This document shows, one piece after another, positions 35,801 to 46,970 of a DNA stretch of 64,000 bases. Under the pieces are notes generated by a model, which saw only the letters and a list, made by a program, of their open reading frames with translations, made no database searches and was not told the origin of the DNA. Every line of letters begins with the position of its first letter. The first letter of the stretch is position 1. The DNA is from Phocoena phocoena (lineage: Eukaryota; Chordata; Mammalia; Artiodactyla; Phocoenidae): the NCBI RefSeq assembly GCF_963924675.1, contig NC_089220.1:160493270-160557269 (forward strand), written 5' to 3'. The position numbers and the translations under genes were made by a program.

Positions 35801-36611
35801 ATTGTCATTTGTGTCTAGGTATTTTTTTGATTTCTTCAGTGATCTCTTGGTTATTTAGTAGTGTATTGTTTAACCTCCATGTGTTTGTATTTTTTACAGT
35901 TTTTTTCATGTAATTGATACCTGTTGTCATAGCATTGTGGTCAGAAAATATACTTGATACAATTTCAATTTTCTTAAATTTACCAAGGCTTGGTTTGTGA
36001 CCCAAGATATGATCTGTCCTGGAGAATATTCTATGAGCACTTGAAAAGAAAGTGTATTCTGTTGTTTTTGGATGGAATGTCCTATAAATATCAAGTCCAT
36101 CTTGTTTAATGTATCATTTAAAACTTGTGTTTCCTTATTTATTTTCATTTTGGATGATCTGTCCATTGGTGAAAGTGGGGTGTTATAGTCCCCTACTAAG
36201 ATTGTGTTACTGTTGGTTTCCCCTTTTATGGCTGTTAGCCTTTGCCTTGTGTATTGAGGTGCTCCTATGTTGGGTGCATAAACATTTACAATTGTTATAT
36301 CTTCTTTTTGGATTGATCCCTTGATCCTGATGTAGTGTCCTTCTTTTCTCTTGTGAAATCTGTTTTGTCTGATTTGACAGTTACTACTCAAGCTTCCTTC
36401 TGATTTCCATTTTCATGGAATATCTTTTTCCATCCCTTCACTTTCTAGTCTAGACCTAGTATGTGTCCCTAGGTCTAAAGTGGGTCTCTTGTTGACAGCA
36501 TATATGTGGATCTTGTTTCTGTATCCATTCAGCCAGTCTATGTCTTTTGGTTGGAGCATTTAATCCATTTATGTTTAAAGTAATTATCAATATGTATGTT
36601 CCTATTACTAT
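32830..36611 (-). pseudogene. L1 ORF2: L1 ORF2 (endonuclease/reverse transcriptase), heavily inactivated
   Basis: This is homologous to ORF2 of the first copy. The expected start codon is ATA instead of ATG at 36609-36611. A TAG in the endonuclease region (about 36457) lies within a small insertion, and an adjacent segment of about 20-25 nt is missing relative to the first copy. Reading resumes at 36391-35927 (GDYNTPLSPMDRSSK) before another shift. The reverse transcriptase survives as 34995-34930 and lower pieces with FADDM at 34529-34543, plus the segment 35257-34982, which ends at a CAA-to-TAA stop. The Cys/His region reads [14 protein letters not shown] (33176-33376) and lacks one of the Cys residues kept in the first copy. 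The longest piece is 311 codons. Confidence 0.9.
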
Positions 36612-36615
36612 TTTC

Positions 36616-37563
36616 TTAATTGTTTTTGCTTTGTTTTTGTAGGTCTTTTCCTTCTCTTGTGTTTCCTGCCTTGAGACGTTCCTTTAGCATTTGTTGTAAA
36701 GCTAGTTTGGTGGTGCTGAATTCGCTTAACTTATGCTTGTCTGTAAATGTTTTAATTTCTCCATCAAATCTGAATGAGATCCTTGCTGGGTAGAGTAATC
36801 TTGGTTGTAGGTTTTTCCCTTTCATCACTTTAAATATGTCCTGCCACTCTCTTCTGGCTTGCAGAGTTTCTGCTGAAAGATCAGCTGTTAACCTTGTAGG
36901 GATTCCCTTGTATATTATTTGTTGCTTTTCCCTTGCTGCTTTTAATATTTTGTCTTTGAATTTAATTTTTGATAGTTTGATTAGTATGTGTCTTGGCATG
37001 TTTCTCCTTGGATTTATACTGTATGGGACTTTCTGTGCTTCCTGGACTTGATTGACTATTTCCTTTCCCATGTTAGGGAAGTTTTCAACTATAATCTCTT
37101 GAAATATTTTCTCAGACCCTTTCTTTTTCTCTTCTTCTCCTCGGACCCCTATAATTCAAATGTTGGTATGTTTAATATTGTCCCAGAAGTCTCTGAGACT
37201 GTCCTCAGTTCTTTTCATTCTGTTTTCTTTATCCTGCTCTGTGATAGTTATTTCCACTATTTTATCTTCCAGGTCACTTATCCATTCTTCTGCCTCAGTT
37301 ATTCTCCTATTGATTCCTCCTAGAGAGTTTTTAATTTCATTTATTGTGTTGTTCATTATTGTTTGTTTGCTCTTTAGTTCTTCTAGGTCCTTGTTAAACG
37401 TTTCTTGTATTTTCTCCATTCTATTTCCAAGATTTTAGATCATCTTTACTATCATTACTCTGCATTCTTTTTCAGGTAGACTGCCTATTTCCTCTCCATT
37501 TGTTTTATCTGGTGGGCTTTTTCCTTGCTCCTTCATCTGCTGCATATTTCTCTGTCTTCTCAT
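36616..37563 (-). pseudogene. L1 ORF1: L1 ORF1 (RNA-binding chaperone), two nonsense codons
   Basis: The start ATG is at 37561-37563 (MRRQRNMQQMKEQGKSP) and the natural stop at 36616, giving a frame of about 315 codons that is never shifted. Two nonsense changes interrupt it: CAA to TAA at 37435-37437, and CGA to TGA at 37156-37158, a typical CpG transition. The last open part (36616-37071, 151 codons) includes MGKEIVNQVQEAQKVPY, NPRRNMPRHILIKLS and LLYPARISFRFDGEIKTF. The C-terminus ends in a basic REGKDLQKQSKNN tail. It is shorter on lesions than ORF1 of the first copy, yet ORF2 is worse. Confidence 0.92.
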
Positions 37564-39410
37564 TTTGCTTAACTTAATTGTGTTTGGGGTCTCCTTTTCA
37601 CAGGCTGCAGGTTCGTAGTTCCCGTTGTTTTTGGTGTCTGTCCCCAGTGGGTGAGGTTGGTTCAATGGCTTGTGTAGGCTTCCTGGTGGAGGAGACTGGT
37701 GCCTGTGTCCTGGTGGGGAGGCTGGATCTTGTCTTTCTGGTGGGCAGAGCTGTGTCCGATGGTGTGTTTTGGGGTGTCTGTGAACTTAGTATGATTTTAT
37801 GCAGCCTCACTGCTAATGGGTGGGATTGTGTTCCTGTCTTGCTAGTTGCTTGGCATGGGGCATCCAGTACTGGAGCTTGCTGGCTGTTGGGTGATGTTAA
37901 GTATTGATGGGAGGTCTCTGGTGGTCCAATATGCAGAACTTGGCTCTCCCACATCAGAGGCTCAGGCCTGACACCAGGCCAGAACACCAAGACCCTGTCA
38001 GCCACACGGCTCAGAAGAAAAGGGAGAAAACAAGAAAGAAAAATTAATTAATTAATTAATAGTAAAATAAAAATAATTATTAAATTTAAAAGTAATAAAA
38101 AAAAGAGAGCAACCAAACCAATAAACAAATCCATCAATGATAACAAGCCTTAAAAACTATACTAAAATAAACATAAAAATCAGAAACAGTCAGTTGCAGA
38201 CAGCATATCCCAAGTCTACAGTTGCTCCCAAAGTCTGCTGCCTCAATTTTGCATTGATTCGTTGTCTATTCAGGTATTCCACAGCTGCAGGGTACATCAA
38301 GTTGCTTGTGGGGATTTATTCCGCGGCTCCTGAGGCTGCTGGGAGAGGTTTCCCTTTCTCTTCTTTGTTCTCACAGCTCCTGGGGTTCAGCTTTGGATTT
38401 GGCCCCGCCTCTGCGTGTAGGTCGCCTGAGGGCGTCTGTTCCCCACCCAGACAGGATGGGGTTAAAGTAGCAGCTGATTAGGGGGCTCTGGCTCACTTAG
38501 AACACGGGGAGGGAGGGGTACAGATGTGGGGCGAGCCTGAGGCAGCAGAGGCCAGTGTGACGTTGCAGCAGCCTGAGGAGCACCGTGTGTTCTCCCGGGG
38601 AAGTTGTCCCTGAATCACAGGACACTGGCAGTGGCGGGCTGCACAGGCTCCCGGGAGGGGAAGTGTGGATAGTGACCTGTGCTCGCACACAGGCTTCTTG
38701 GTGGCGGCAGCAGCAGCCTTAGCGTCTCATGCCCGTCTCGGGTCCGCGCTGATAGCCGCGTCTCGCGCCCATCTCTGGAGCTCATTTAGGCGGTGCTCTG
38801 AATCCCCTCTCCTTGTGCACCCTGAAACAATGGTCTCTTGCCTCTTAGGCAGTTCCAGACGTTTTCCCAGACTTCCCCCCAGCTAGCTGTGGCGCACTAG
38901 GCCCCTTTAGGCTGTGTTCACCAGTCCTCTCCCTGGGATCCAACCTCTGAAGCCTGAGCCTCAGCTCCCAGCCTTCACCTGCCCCGGCGGGCGAGCAGAC
39001 AAGCCTCTCGGGCTGGTGAGTGCTGGTCGGCACCAATGCGGGCATCTCTTCGCTTTGCCCTCTGCACTCCTGTTGCTGCGCTCTCCTCCGTGGCTCCGAA
39101 GCTTCCCCCCTCCCCCCCACCAAACCCTGTTTCCACAAGTGAAGGGGCTTCCTAGTGTGTGGAAACTTTTCCTTCTTCGCAGCTCCCTCCAGCTGGTGCA
39201 GGTCACGTCCCTATTCTTTTGTCTTTGTTTTTCTTTTTTGTTTTGCCCTACCCAGGTTCGTGGGGAGTTTCTTGCTTTTTGGGAGGTCTGAGGTCTTCTG
39301 CCAGCGTTCAGTAGGTGTTCTGTAGGAGCTGTTCCACATGTAGATGTATTTCTGATGTATTTGTGGGGAGCAAGGTGATCTCCGCGTCTTCCTCCTCTGC
39401 CATCTTGAAG
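37564..39410 (-). promoter_or_regulatory. L1 5'UTR / internal promoter, CpG-depleted relative to first copy
   Basis: This is homologous to 17043-19007. It has the same GC-rich distal half (about 38300-39150), with more CpG sites lost to TpG/CpA. The YY1-like motif on the L1 strand is caagatggcagagg (39396-39406), one change from the ggcgg form in the first copy. Just before ORF1 there is an A/T-rich segment with ATTA repeats at 38040-38060. Promoter activity is inferred from L1 biology. Confidence 0.65.
38040..38105. repeat. AT-rich simple repeat in L1 5'UTR
   Basis: (ATTA)n followed by an AAATAA-rich run, at the position equivalent to the GGGA tract of the other L1 copy. Confidence 0.85.
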
Positions 39411-42339
39411 GTTCACATCTCTATTTTATTCAGTTTAACAGCCAAGCATGAATTTAAAGGTTTTGGATGTTTGACTCTGTTGTTCCAATCATTTCTATGA
39501 AGTATTACACATACATGCATATTTTAAAAAAAAAAAGCTATTTGTGGTTTGTCTTCAGAAGATTTAAAAGCATAAATCCAGTAACGTAGGTACCTTCTTT
39601 CTGTGGGCCGAGGTGGCTCATCCATGCCTACCTGCTAGAATGTTCCTGATTTGCTACTTTTTTCTCACTCTTTTGTCTTTATTAAAGCTGGTTGATCTAT
39701 TACTGCTACTTGCAAAACGTTTAACGAGTTTCAGAGTTGTCCCTCAAAACTGCACAATATTTGCAAAGTCTGTTCCGTGTGCCATTCAGAAGAAGGAACT
39801 GTTTCTGCCTTTTCACATACCTGTCCCGTGAAATAAATCTGAGTCTTAACCAGCAGAACTGTGACATTGGGGGGCTGGTGGTGATCCGGACTCTGCCATC
39901 CATAACTGTCTGTTGCCACTTGTCCTGCAAGGTGTTTGATCTGCAGGGTGTCTTAGGCTGAGCCCCAATACTTGGGGGGCTGTGGCTGCAGTGATGCTTC
40001 TATCCCAGCTGCCAGTCAAAGCAAGCTGTAAGGAGTGAGCACAGAAGGGCAAGGGCTGCATGTAGCTGCTGAGTGTTCTGTGAGCCCACCTCAAGGGCAG
40101 GCTCCTCAGCTGGCCCAAAAGAGCCCTGTGCTTCACAGACCTGCTTTGGCCAGATGTCAAGTCCAGGTTTTCTGCAAGGTAGGATGGGCTGCTCCAGGGC
40201 TGTGTTCTGTTGGCTTTGAGGTGTGATCCTGGGTCCGTGATGGTCAGCACTTCCCCAAGGATCTCTGGTTGTCTTCATCTGGTTTTCCACTCTGCCTCCT
40301 GGGGCCTGGCCTGTCAGTGCACTGCTGAGAGGGCATAAATCAGGGATGCTCTCTGGTCGTTATCTCCAATGAGGATCTCCACTGCGGGAAGGGCCCCTGG
40401 TTGATAACCAAAGGTGGTGATCGGGGCCTGCTGGAGTCTGGGCCTGCTGCTTATGCTGAAATGGAGTTTGCCATTATGTGTGGAGCTAAATAGTTCATTT
40501 CCTGCTGCGGGACAGAAGGAAATCCCTCAAAGAAGGCTTTGGGATTGATGATCCCAATAGCTGAGAAGCTATGAAAGAAAAAAAAAATTAAGTTTTTCAG
40601 AATTGATTGCAATATTTAGAAAGATATTCTTTATCTCTTCCCAAAGCAAACTTTCCATTTGGACTTGTCAGAGTCAGCTTATAGCGAGACCTATTTTTAT
40701 GGTTCTTTTTGATTAATGGAAAGGAGCCGTTTTCTCTTCCTTCACTGTAATAAAAATCAAGCCATCGGAGGGTGCCCTTCAAAATAGAAATCAAGAGATG
40801 ATTTGAACAGAATATTAATACTGCTCTTTTAAACTCCTGTGTTCGTATTCTGGTTTAATAAACGAAAGTTTCAGCCAATCTCTCCTCTAAAAGGCAATCT
40901 ACATTTTGTGAAAATATGAGTGTTTCCGACAGAACTTGATCACAATCTTTCATACATTCTTTCCTATTTACAGATAGCAGAGAGAAGAAAGGCTGGGACT
41001 CATTCTTTTGTGTTTGAATAGGCTAGACAGAACATGTGATTAGATGAATTTGGGCATCTCAATCATTTTATTGTAGCTATTGTTATCGTTCAGAATTCAT
41101 GGGGCATAATTTTTAATTCAAGAAGACGGAGTGGATTTCTCTCTTGGAAAAAAATGATTTCTCAGTTTCCAGCAATAAGGCTCTTTAGAGTCAGGCCATG
41201 AGCTAACTGACAACACAATGGAGTGTACTTTACTATGCATTGCTTTAATTTCACCCCATCCTATAGCCCATCTTAAAACTTTCGCCAGTGATGATGTGTT
41301 CCAGAAGCTCTGAGACCCCCTCAGAATCTTCAGGAGGCATCAGGATTATTTTAATGGATCTGCCTTAAAATCTCTTTTATCTGAGCATCCCGAGTTTTTT
41401 CTGCCACCAAATCTGCATCAGCCTAGTTCACTGAAACAGTATCTCTCAACCTTTTCTCATTAGTATCCTCCTACACTACCCTGCCAAGTTTTTTTAGACA
41501 TTTTTTCCCCCAATCACTCCTTTTCCCCATGAAATTTTAATGCCTCAAATATGCTGTATATCTGTTTATGTACTGTGGACCGCCATATGACCATAAACCA
41601 TTGTAAAAGCTGAGATTCTTTTGCCTCCAAGGAATCAATTTCATCACCTTGGGCAATATCCCTGCCCCCCCCATACATGTACTGAAATATACACACAATA
41701 CTGCCAAGTCAGTCTTACACTTTGTTTCCTTAAGGCACTATAAGAGAAAAAACCTGTTGAAATAGTTGGCTACTGATTGAAATGTAGTGATTATACTTAA
41801 TGTATATTTGCACTAAAAGATGATGGGCGTTGAGTATACACCTCTTCCTGGTAATGCCGGCACTGTGGCTGCTGGGCCATTCATTAGGGGCAGTGGGGAC
41901 ATGGCTGGACTCAAACTGGACATCTAAAACTTGGTCTTGGTCTACAGGGGTATCATCAGAATTCAGCCCAGTCCACTAAGGAAGCGCAAGTGCCTTCAGC
42001 CAAGCCTAGTGAGGAAGCTACACATTCTTTTGTGGGGTTTTCACAGTAGCGTGGCTTCAAAGTAGCAAAGTTTATCTCCCTCCCAACCTCCTCCTAATCT
42101 TCTCAACCAGGATCAGCTTCCCTTTCTCCACTTTGGTCCTACTATGTTGAGTTTTGATTTCAAAGAGGGTAAAACAGAAGAATAAGAATGACAGAGGAAA
42201 GGAGAGAAGAGAAATAGGAGGAGACATTGGGAAAGGCATTAGAAAGTGTCTGATAGGAGGGGGATGGATTATGGAAAAGTGTCTGGGAATTGTTCTAAAA
42301 ACTTACAGACACTCACAGAATCTTCCCAGCAAGGCTTTG
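39411..42339. other. Low-copy sequence, 2.9 kb
   Basis: No supported gene. The part 39600-40500 is richer in GC than its surroundings and has long overlapping frames on both strands (up to 134 codons on -), but no recognised protein family. The segment 41400-41700 (ctctcaaccttttctcatta, tttttccccatgaaatttta) resembles an old repeat I cannot name. Confidence 0.35.
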
Positions 42340-42480
42340 CTTACCAACATCCTCCTTTTACAATGGGGGATATAGATTAGGAAGAAGGTATTATACTTAC
42401 AGGGAGGTTAAGTGACTTGCCCAAGGTTACCCAGCTAGTAACCTGCAGAGCCAGGATTTGAACCCAGACAGACGAGTCCT
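42340..42480 (-). mobile_element. MIR SINE
   Basis: On + the order acatcctccttttacaatgg, gggaggttaagtgacttgcc, caaggttacccagctagtaa and gccaggatttgaacccagac is the reverse complement of the MIR core. This is the clearest MIR in the window. Confidence 0.9.
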
Positions 42481-42669
42481 GGGGGCCATGTCATCATCAT
42501 GTACACCAAGAACCTGCCCAGTTTCCCATATGGCTCCTTGTCCCTAGCCCCATCCCCTCGGAATTCTCCAATAGTTGGTGTTATTATCTGGAACAGTGTT
42601 TTTCTGATTGTCCTTAGCAGAGTGATGTTCAGTTTCTCCTGTTTCAAAGAGTTGTCCAAGGATCTGATT

Positions 42670-42790
42670 TAAAATGCAGATGATCATTCTCCATGCCTGA
42701 AAGAAGAAGATCCAGAGGTTCTAAGTGGAGCCCAGAAAACTATCATTCTAATAAGCACTCCCAGTGACTGTCCTTCAGGTGACCTCTGTA
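42670..42790 (+). mobile_element. MER5A-like (hAT-Charlie) fragment
   Basis: The pattern gatttaaaatgcagatgatc, then gatccagaggttctaagtgg, then attctaataagcactcccag matches a degraded middle of MER5A. Confidence 0.55.
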
Positions 42791-43579
42791 CCTTCTTTCC
42801 TTGGGCCCGTGGTCACACTTCACTCAGGTCAACTCCTTGTTGTGTCTGGTGCATTCTTGGGCTTCTGCCTAAGATTTCCTTCAAGGAGAGGACTCCAGCT
42901 GTGACAAGCCAGAAAACCACTGGTCTCACTGGTTAGGTACCTGGAGGTCACAGTGCTCTTTTGAGGACATTATGACAAATTATTTTTGATTAATAAATTA
43001 CCAACTTTAAGTACAGAAATTAAGTATAATGTATATATTTTATTGGTATTATCCTATTTGCATCCTGCCATATTGGGCTAATTATTAAAATCCATATAAT
43101 ACAATAATGTGTTAAAAGTGAGGAATTCATTCTAAAGAGAAAAATTGGTTAGAAAAACTAGATAAAAATGGGATGCATTTCCATAAAATATATGCTGTGC
43201 AATCCAATATGCTTGCTACATCAGAACAAATTGGCCAGTGAACTTTGCAGCAGCTAAAGCAAAGGAGGAAAGTTATCAGTGTTATTCTTTGTAATAAGCC
43301 AGTTGCCCAGGAGAACAACCATTCCTACGATCAAGACCCCAGAGAGATAACTGCCCACTGTCAAATAGCAGCGTGTGAGGTTCTGGGTGGCATCTTCTCG
43401 GTAAACCCAATTGTGAAGTTCATCTCCCATTTCTACACTTCCCTTTGTGTAGTTTGATGGAATTGCAGCAAAGCCAACTCAGTAGACGTAATCTAGCCAT
43501 GGGCCAAAATGAGGGAGTCAGGCGCTCTGTTCTCCAATGATGAAGGATACATTTGAAAGCATCTAGAACTTAGGGTAAG
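42791..43579. other. Low-copy sequence
   Basis: No repeat or gene recognised. Confidence 0.4.
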
Positions 43580-43870
43580 CTGCCAAATTATGGCCTGTGG
43601 GTCAAATGTGAATTTTTTTCTTTTTGTATTTATAAGTAGTTGAAAAAAAAGATTTTATGACATGAAAATTATATAAAATTCCAATTTCAGTATCAGTAAT
43701 TAAAACTTTATTGGAACACATAATATTCATTTATTCATGTATTTTTTATGTCTGCTTTTGTGCTACAACAGCAGTTACACAGTGGGGCAGAGCATGTTGC
43801 TCACAAAGTCTGAAATATTTACTAGCTGGGCCTTCACTGGGAAAGCTTCCTCCTGCTTTAGATTATGTAG
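43580..43870. mobile_element. Nonautonomous DNA transposon fragment
   Basis: The text gccaaattatggcctgtggg, taaaactttattggaacaca, tctgcttttgtgctacaaca and aatatttactagctgggcct matches in order a common old mammalian hAT-type repeat. The exact family name is not certain. A frame of 83 codons on + over the right part is likely chance. Confidence 0.6.
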
Positions 43871-46829
43871 AAGGGGTTGGACTGCCTCTCCTTCAGTCTT
43901 GTTTTTCTCGCTCAGTTTTGCTCACTGCAGAGAGGCAAGGAGCGAAAAGTTATAGTCCCTGATGAGTAAGTAGAGGGTGTGTGTGCTCTTTTCCTTCTAT
44001 TAAGGTAACACAGGTATTTTTAAACAGTCAGTTGAACTGGGGGGGAGAGACATGCCCCCCGTCTCTGAAACTTGAAAAGCTGAATGGAGGCATGTGACGT
44101 GTTTGTAAGACACAACCACAATTATGAGCACACATGTACATGGGAAAAGAAACAAGCTGTTGAATCAGCAGGATCCACTGTTACTGAGTCTCCTTGACTA
44201 TTTGCTGTTTGTTCATCCACGTCGTCATCGGCCAACATACTCTAACAGCCATGTGGGGGGCTACCATCGAGGCTTTAAAAAAGATACGTGTGAGGAAACC
44301 TACTTGACAATCATTAACTTCAACTTTTTCCTAGTAATTTTTTCTGTCTAACTTTATTGAATGCTACTTGTGGAATATTTTGGCCCAGCTTCTGGAGCGC
44401 TATTATTTTAAGGAAACAGTTTGAGAACGACTAGTTTAAAACAGAAATGGACTCTTAACTCCTTTATTGCAAGACTGGCGTCTGAAATTTTCCAGACAGA
44501 GAACCTCGAAGTGATGCCATTATCAACAAACGACTATATAATTTTATCACAATAATGATTCTTATACAGTCTGAGTGCCTGGATATGTATGTTCTTACAA
44601 GTTCAAAACATGAACATCACTGACAAGCCTGTTTGGGGTGCTTTAGAGTAAGCATATGCCAGTCCCCTGGGCATGAGTCAGTGTGGTAACAAAATTCTTA
44701 GGATGCATTTTTTTTATATTGTAGATTAGAAAAGTTGGGTAGGGCATTTGCTCCCTAATCAGGTTCCAAGGGTGACGAGAGGGCTGTCCTGGCTCCGGCT
44801 GTCAATCTGTGTCTAGAAATGCCACCAATAATTTGTAACCTGGAAGTGCTTGACTTGTGGACCCCTGGTGCTAATTGGATCCACTGATTCCTATAAGATC
44901 CCCACCTGTCATCAGCTCAGCAGTAGGTATGATACTGAAGCTCTAATGAACCCAGGGATTACTTTAATGAGTCTGTCTGATTTCTTTTGATTTAATTATT
45001 GGGCCAAAATTCTAGATTTTTAGGGAGGTAACTTCTTTGATTGTCTCTTCTAACCTTTCATTAGGATCCAAGCTGTTTAAGAAGGAGGTCAGGTTTTATC
45101 CTGGAAGACACCCCATTCTTGTGAAAGGTTCTTAGAACTTAAGGACTTGTCAGTCAGGTGGAGCTTGGTTAGAACCTGCAAGGAAAATGAATCCGGAATT
45201 CTTCTTAACTACGAACCGACTTGTTTCACAACAGCAGCAGAAAAGTCCATGTCAGGAAGTGGGGAGCAGGTGACCTGGGGTTCTGGGTTGCTGCTGCCTG
45301 AGTTGTTTTGCTTTGGTAGTTATTTTCTTTGGTCCTTCCATATTAGAGCAGGATTCACTTGCAAACCTATTTTATCGCGCCCTGCCAGTTCCCTGTCTCT
45401 AAAAGCAGAGACTGTCTTGTCGTGGGGTACCGTCCCCTGGGAGAAACACGAATACATTTGGATGGACCCCAGCCTGCCTGGTTGTTCTTTGATACCACAA
45501 ATGAGGCTACCAGTGTCCTTTTCTTAGCAGGGCACTCGCACGAGCTGTTTGTGATGAAGGGGACGTGGGCTGCTCTGCCTACAGACTGTCACCACCTTCA
45601 GCTGGGCTGAAGCACTGTGGTCTTTGTCAGAATATTCTCCTTACGTTGTCTACGTCAGAAAAATATGTGCTTACATTCTGATGTTTAGCTAGATGGATAG
45701 AATGTAAAATGCCTCCCTTCCCCAAACATACCCCATCAGCCACCTGAAAACCCCACGAGGACCCAAATGTTCTTTAGAAATTTGTGTTTATGGTTGAGAA
45801 GCAGCTTGCTTTTATGGTGATGGAGAACTTGGATGCCAGCAGGGAAAACACGCTTGTATTGTGCTATACTGTTTGCCCAAACTAGCAATTTAACATGCTG
45901 TCTCCATCAACCAAGGTCCAATCACTATGAACCAAATGATTGTTCTTGTTCGTGGAGCCCTCGGGCCCTTGCTGTGGCTCTCATCCAGCCCTTGCTGTGG
46001 CTCTTATCCAGGCAAGGAAAGACTTGTTAAGTCATGCAGCCCGGTCATCTGATCCCGGTGGTGTGTCTTTCTGATGCCCGGACTTGCCTGGATTTGAATA
46101 ATGACAGCAAAGGGTCGTCAGCATCTTCCCTTGGGAGTTGATAATATATTCTCTTCTTGATTTGGGCATATTTTTTCATTTCGTGATTTTTTTCAGTCAT
46201 TCCTGAGAAGCTGGCTCTCTGCTTAGGGCTCCCTTTCTCCTCCTCTTCTGGTGCTTTTCTGAGATTTACCCGTCTAGGGGATGTGGGATTTCTTAGCCCT
46301 CTGCTTCGTAGTCATCTTTTTGCTAAACCCTGTCTGCTTTGGATTCCTTTGCGACGCCAGCTCTCCTCCCCTTCACTGTGAGGTTGCTGCATGACTGTAC
46401 ATTCCCTTCATTTTTTTCAGCCCCTTCACTCTGTGTGCTGTTGACGGGTTGGTGCGAGAGAACGGGAGCATGGGAAGAGAGAGGTGTGGGGACCAGGGGC
46501 ACCCCTCGCTGAGGACCCGTTGAGCCAATTGTTGGCTCAGGGCTGATTTGGAGTCAGAGATGCCAAAGTGGAGAAAAGACTGAAGATGCTGGTTTTCCAA
46601 GATCTGAGATGGAAACTGTGAAACTGAAAAACAGGCTCTTACAATCCCACCACCTGACATTTTTTTGGGATCAGATCGCTGGCCTGGATGTTGAGCAATG
46701 GAACTAGTTTCCTTCCAGGTCATTCACTGTCTCTTATCTTTGTTCTCTGTTCTCCCTGTGACTGTGCTTCTTTCCTGTAACCACAGATGATGATACCAGG
46801 GGTGGAGGAGATCCCTGAGATCATACCGC
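43871..46829. other. Low-copy sequence, 3 kb
   Basis: No supported gene. The frame 45147-45527 (+, 126 codons) has no recognised domain and overlaps other open frames. A 23-bp tandem duplication lies at 45966-46011. Confidence 0.4.
45966..46011. repeat. 23-bp tandem duplication
   Basis: Two 23-bp units beginning cccttgctgtggctct lie head to tail at 45966-45988 and 45989-46011, differing at one position (tcatccag versus ttatccag). Confidence 0.96.
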
Positions 46830-46970
46830 GCAGCCCCCTTCCTTCAGTTAGATATGAAGACGTAAGCCTCACAGGGGCAATGACTTCTTCAAGGTCACAC
46901 AGCAAGCTGGTGGAGGAGCCGGGACCAGCAGCCCAGATCCTGAATCCCAGGCCAAAGCTGTCTTCTCTAA
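46830..46970 (-). mobile_element. MIR SINE fragment
   Basis: On + the blocks ggggcaatgacttcttcaag, gtcacacagcaagctggtgg and gatcctgaatcccaggc are the reverse complement of the MIR core. Confidence 0.65.

Larger units (their letters stand above)
32461..39410 (-). mobile_element. Nearly full-length LINE-1, older and more decayed
   Basis: A second complete-order L1 of about 6.95 kb: 5'UTR (39410-37564), ORF1 (37563-36616), ORF2 (36611-32830), 3'UTR and T-run (A tail on its own strand) at 32461. It keeps the canonical 3' end aaacatctttattggagtat, unlike the copy at 12-19 kb. The 5' boundary is placed where similarity to the first copy ends, near the ctctgccatcttgaag motif at 39396-39410. No convincing target-site duplication could be found, in keeping with greater age. 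Confidence 0.94.

Noticed and set aside
32461..39410. A target-site duplication for the second full-length L1.
   Set aside because: The left flank (ttaattattttctatc) and right flank (acatctctattttattc) share only short AT-rich matches, which are not convincing.
39846..40290. Two - strand frames of 134 and 96 codons.
   Set aside because: No protein family recognised and the two frames overlap in different registers. Kept only as an unidentified segment in the findings.
45147..45527. A 126-codon + frame in low-copy DNA.
   Set aside because: No recognisable domain, no splice or promoter support, and other frames overlap it. The length is not exceptional in 64 kb.
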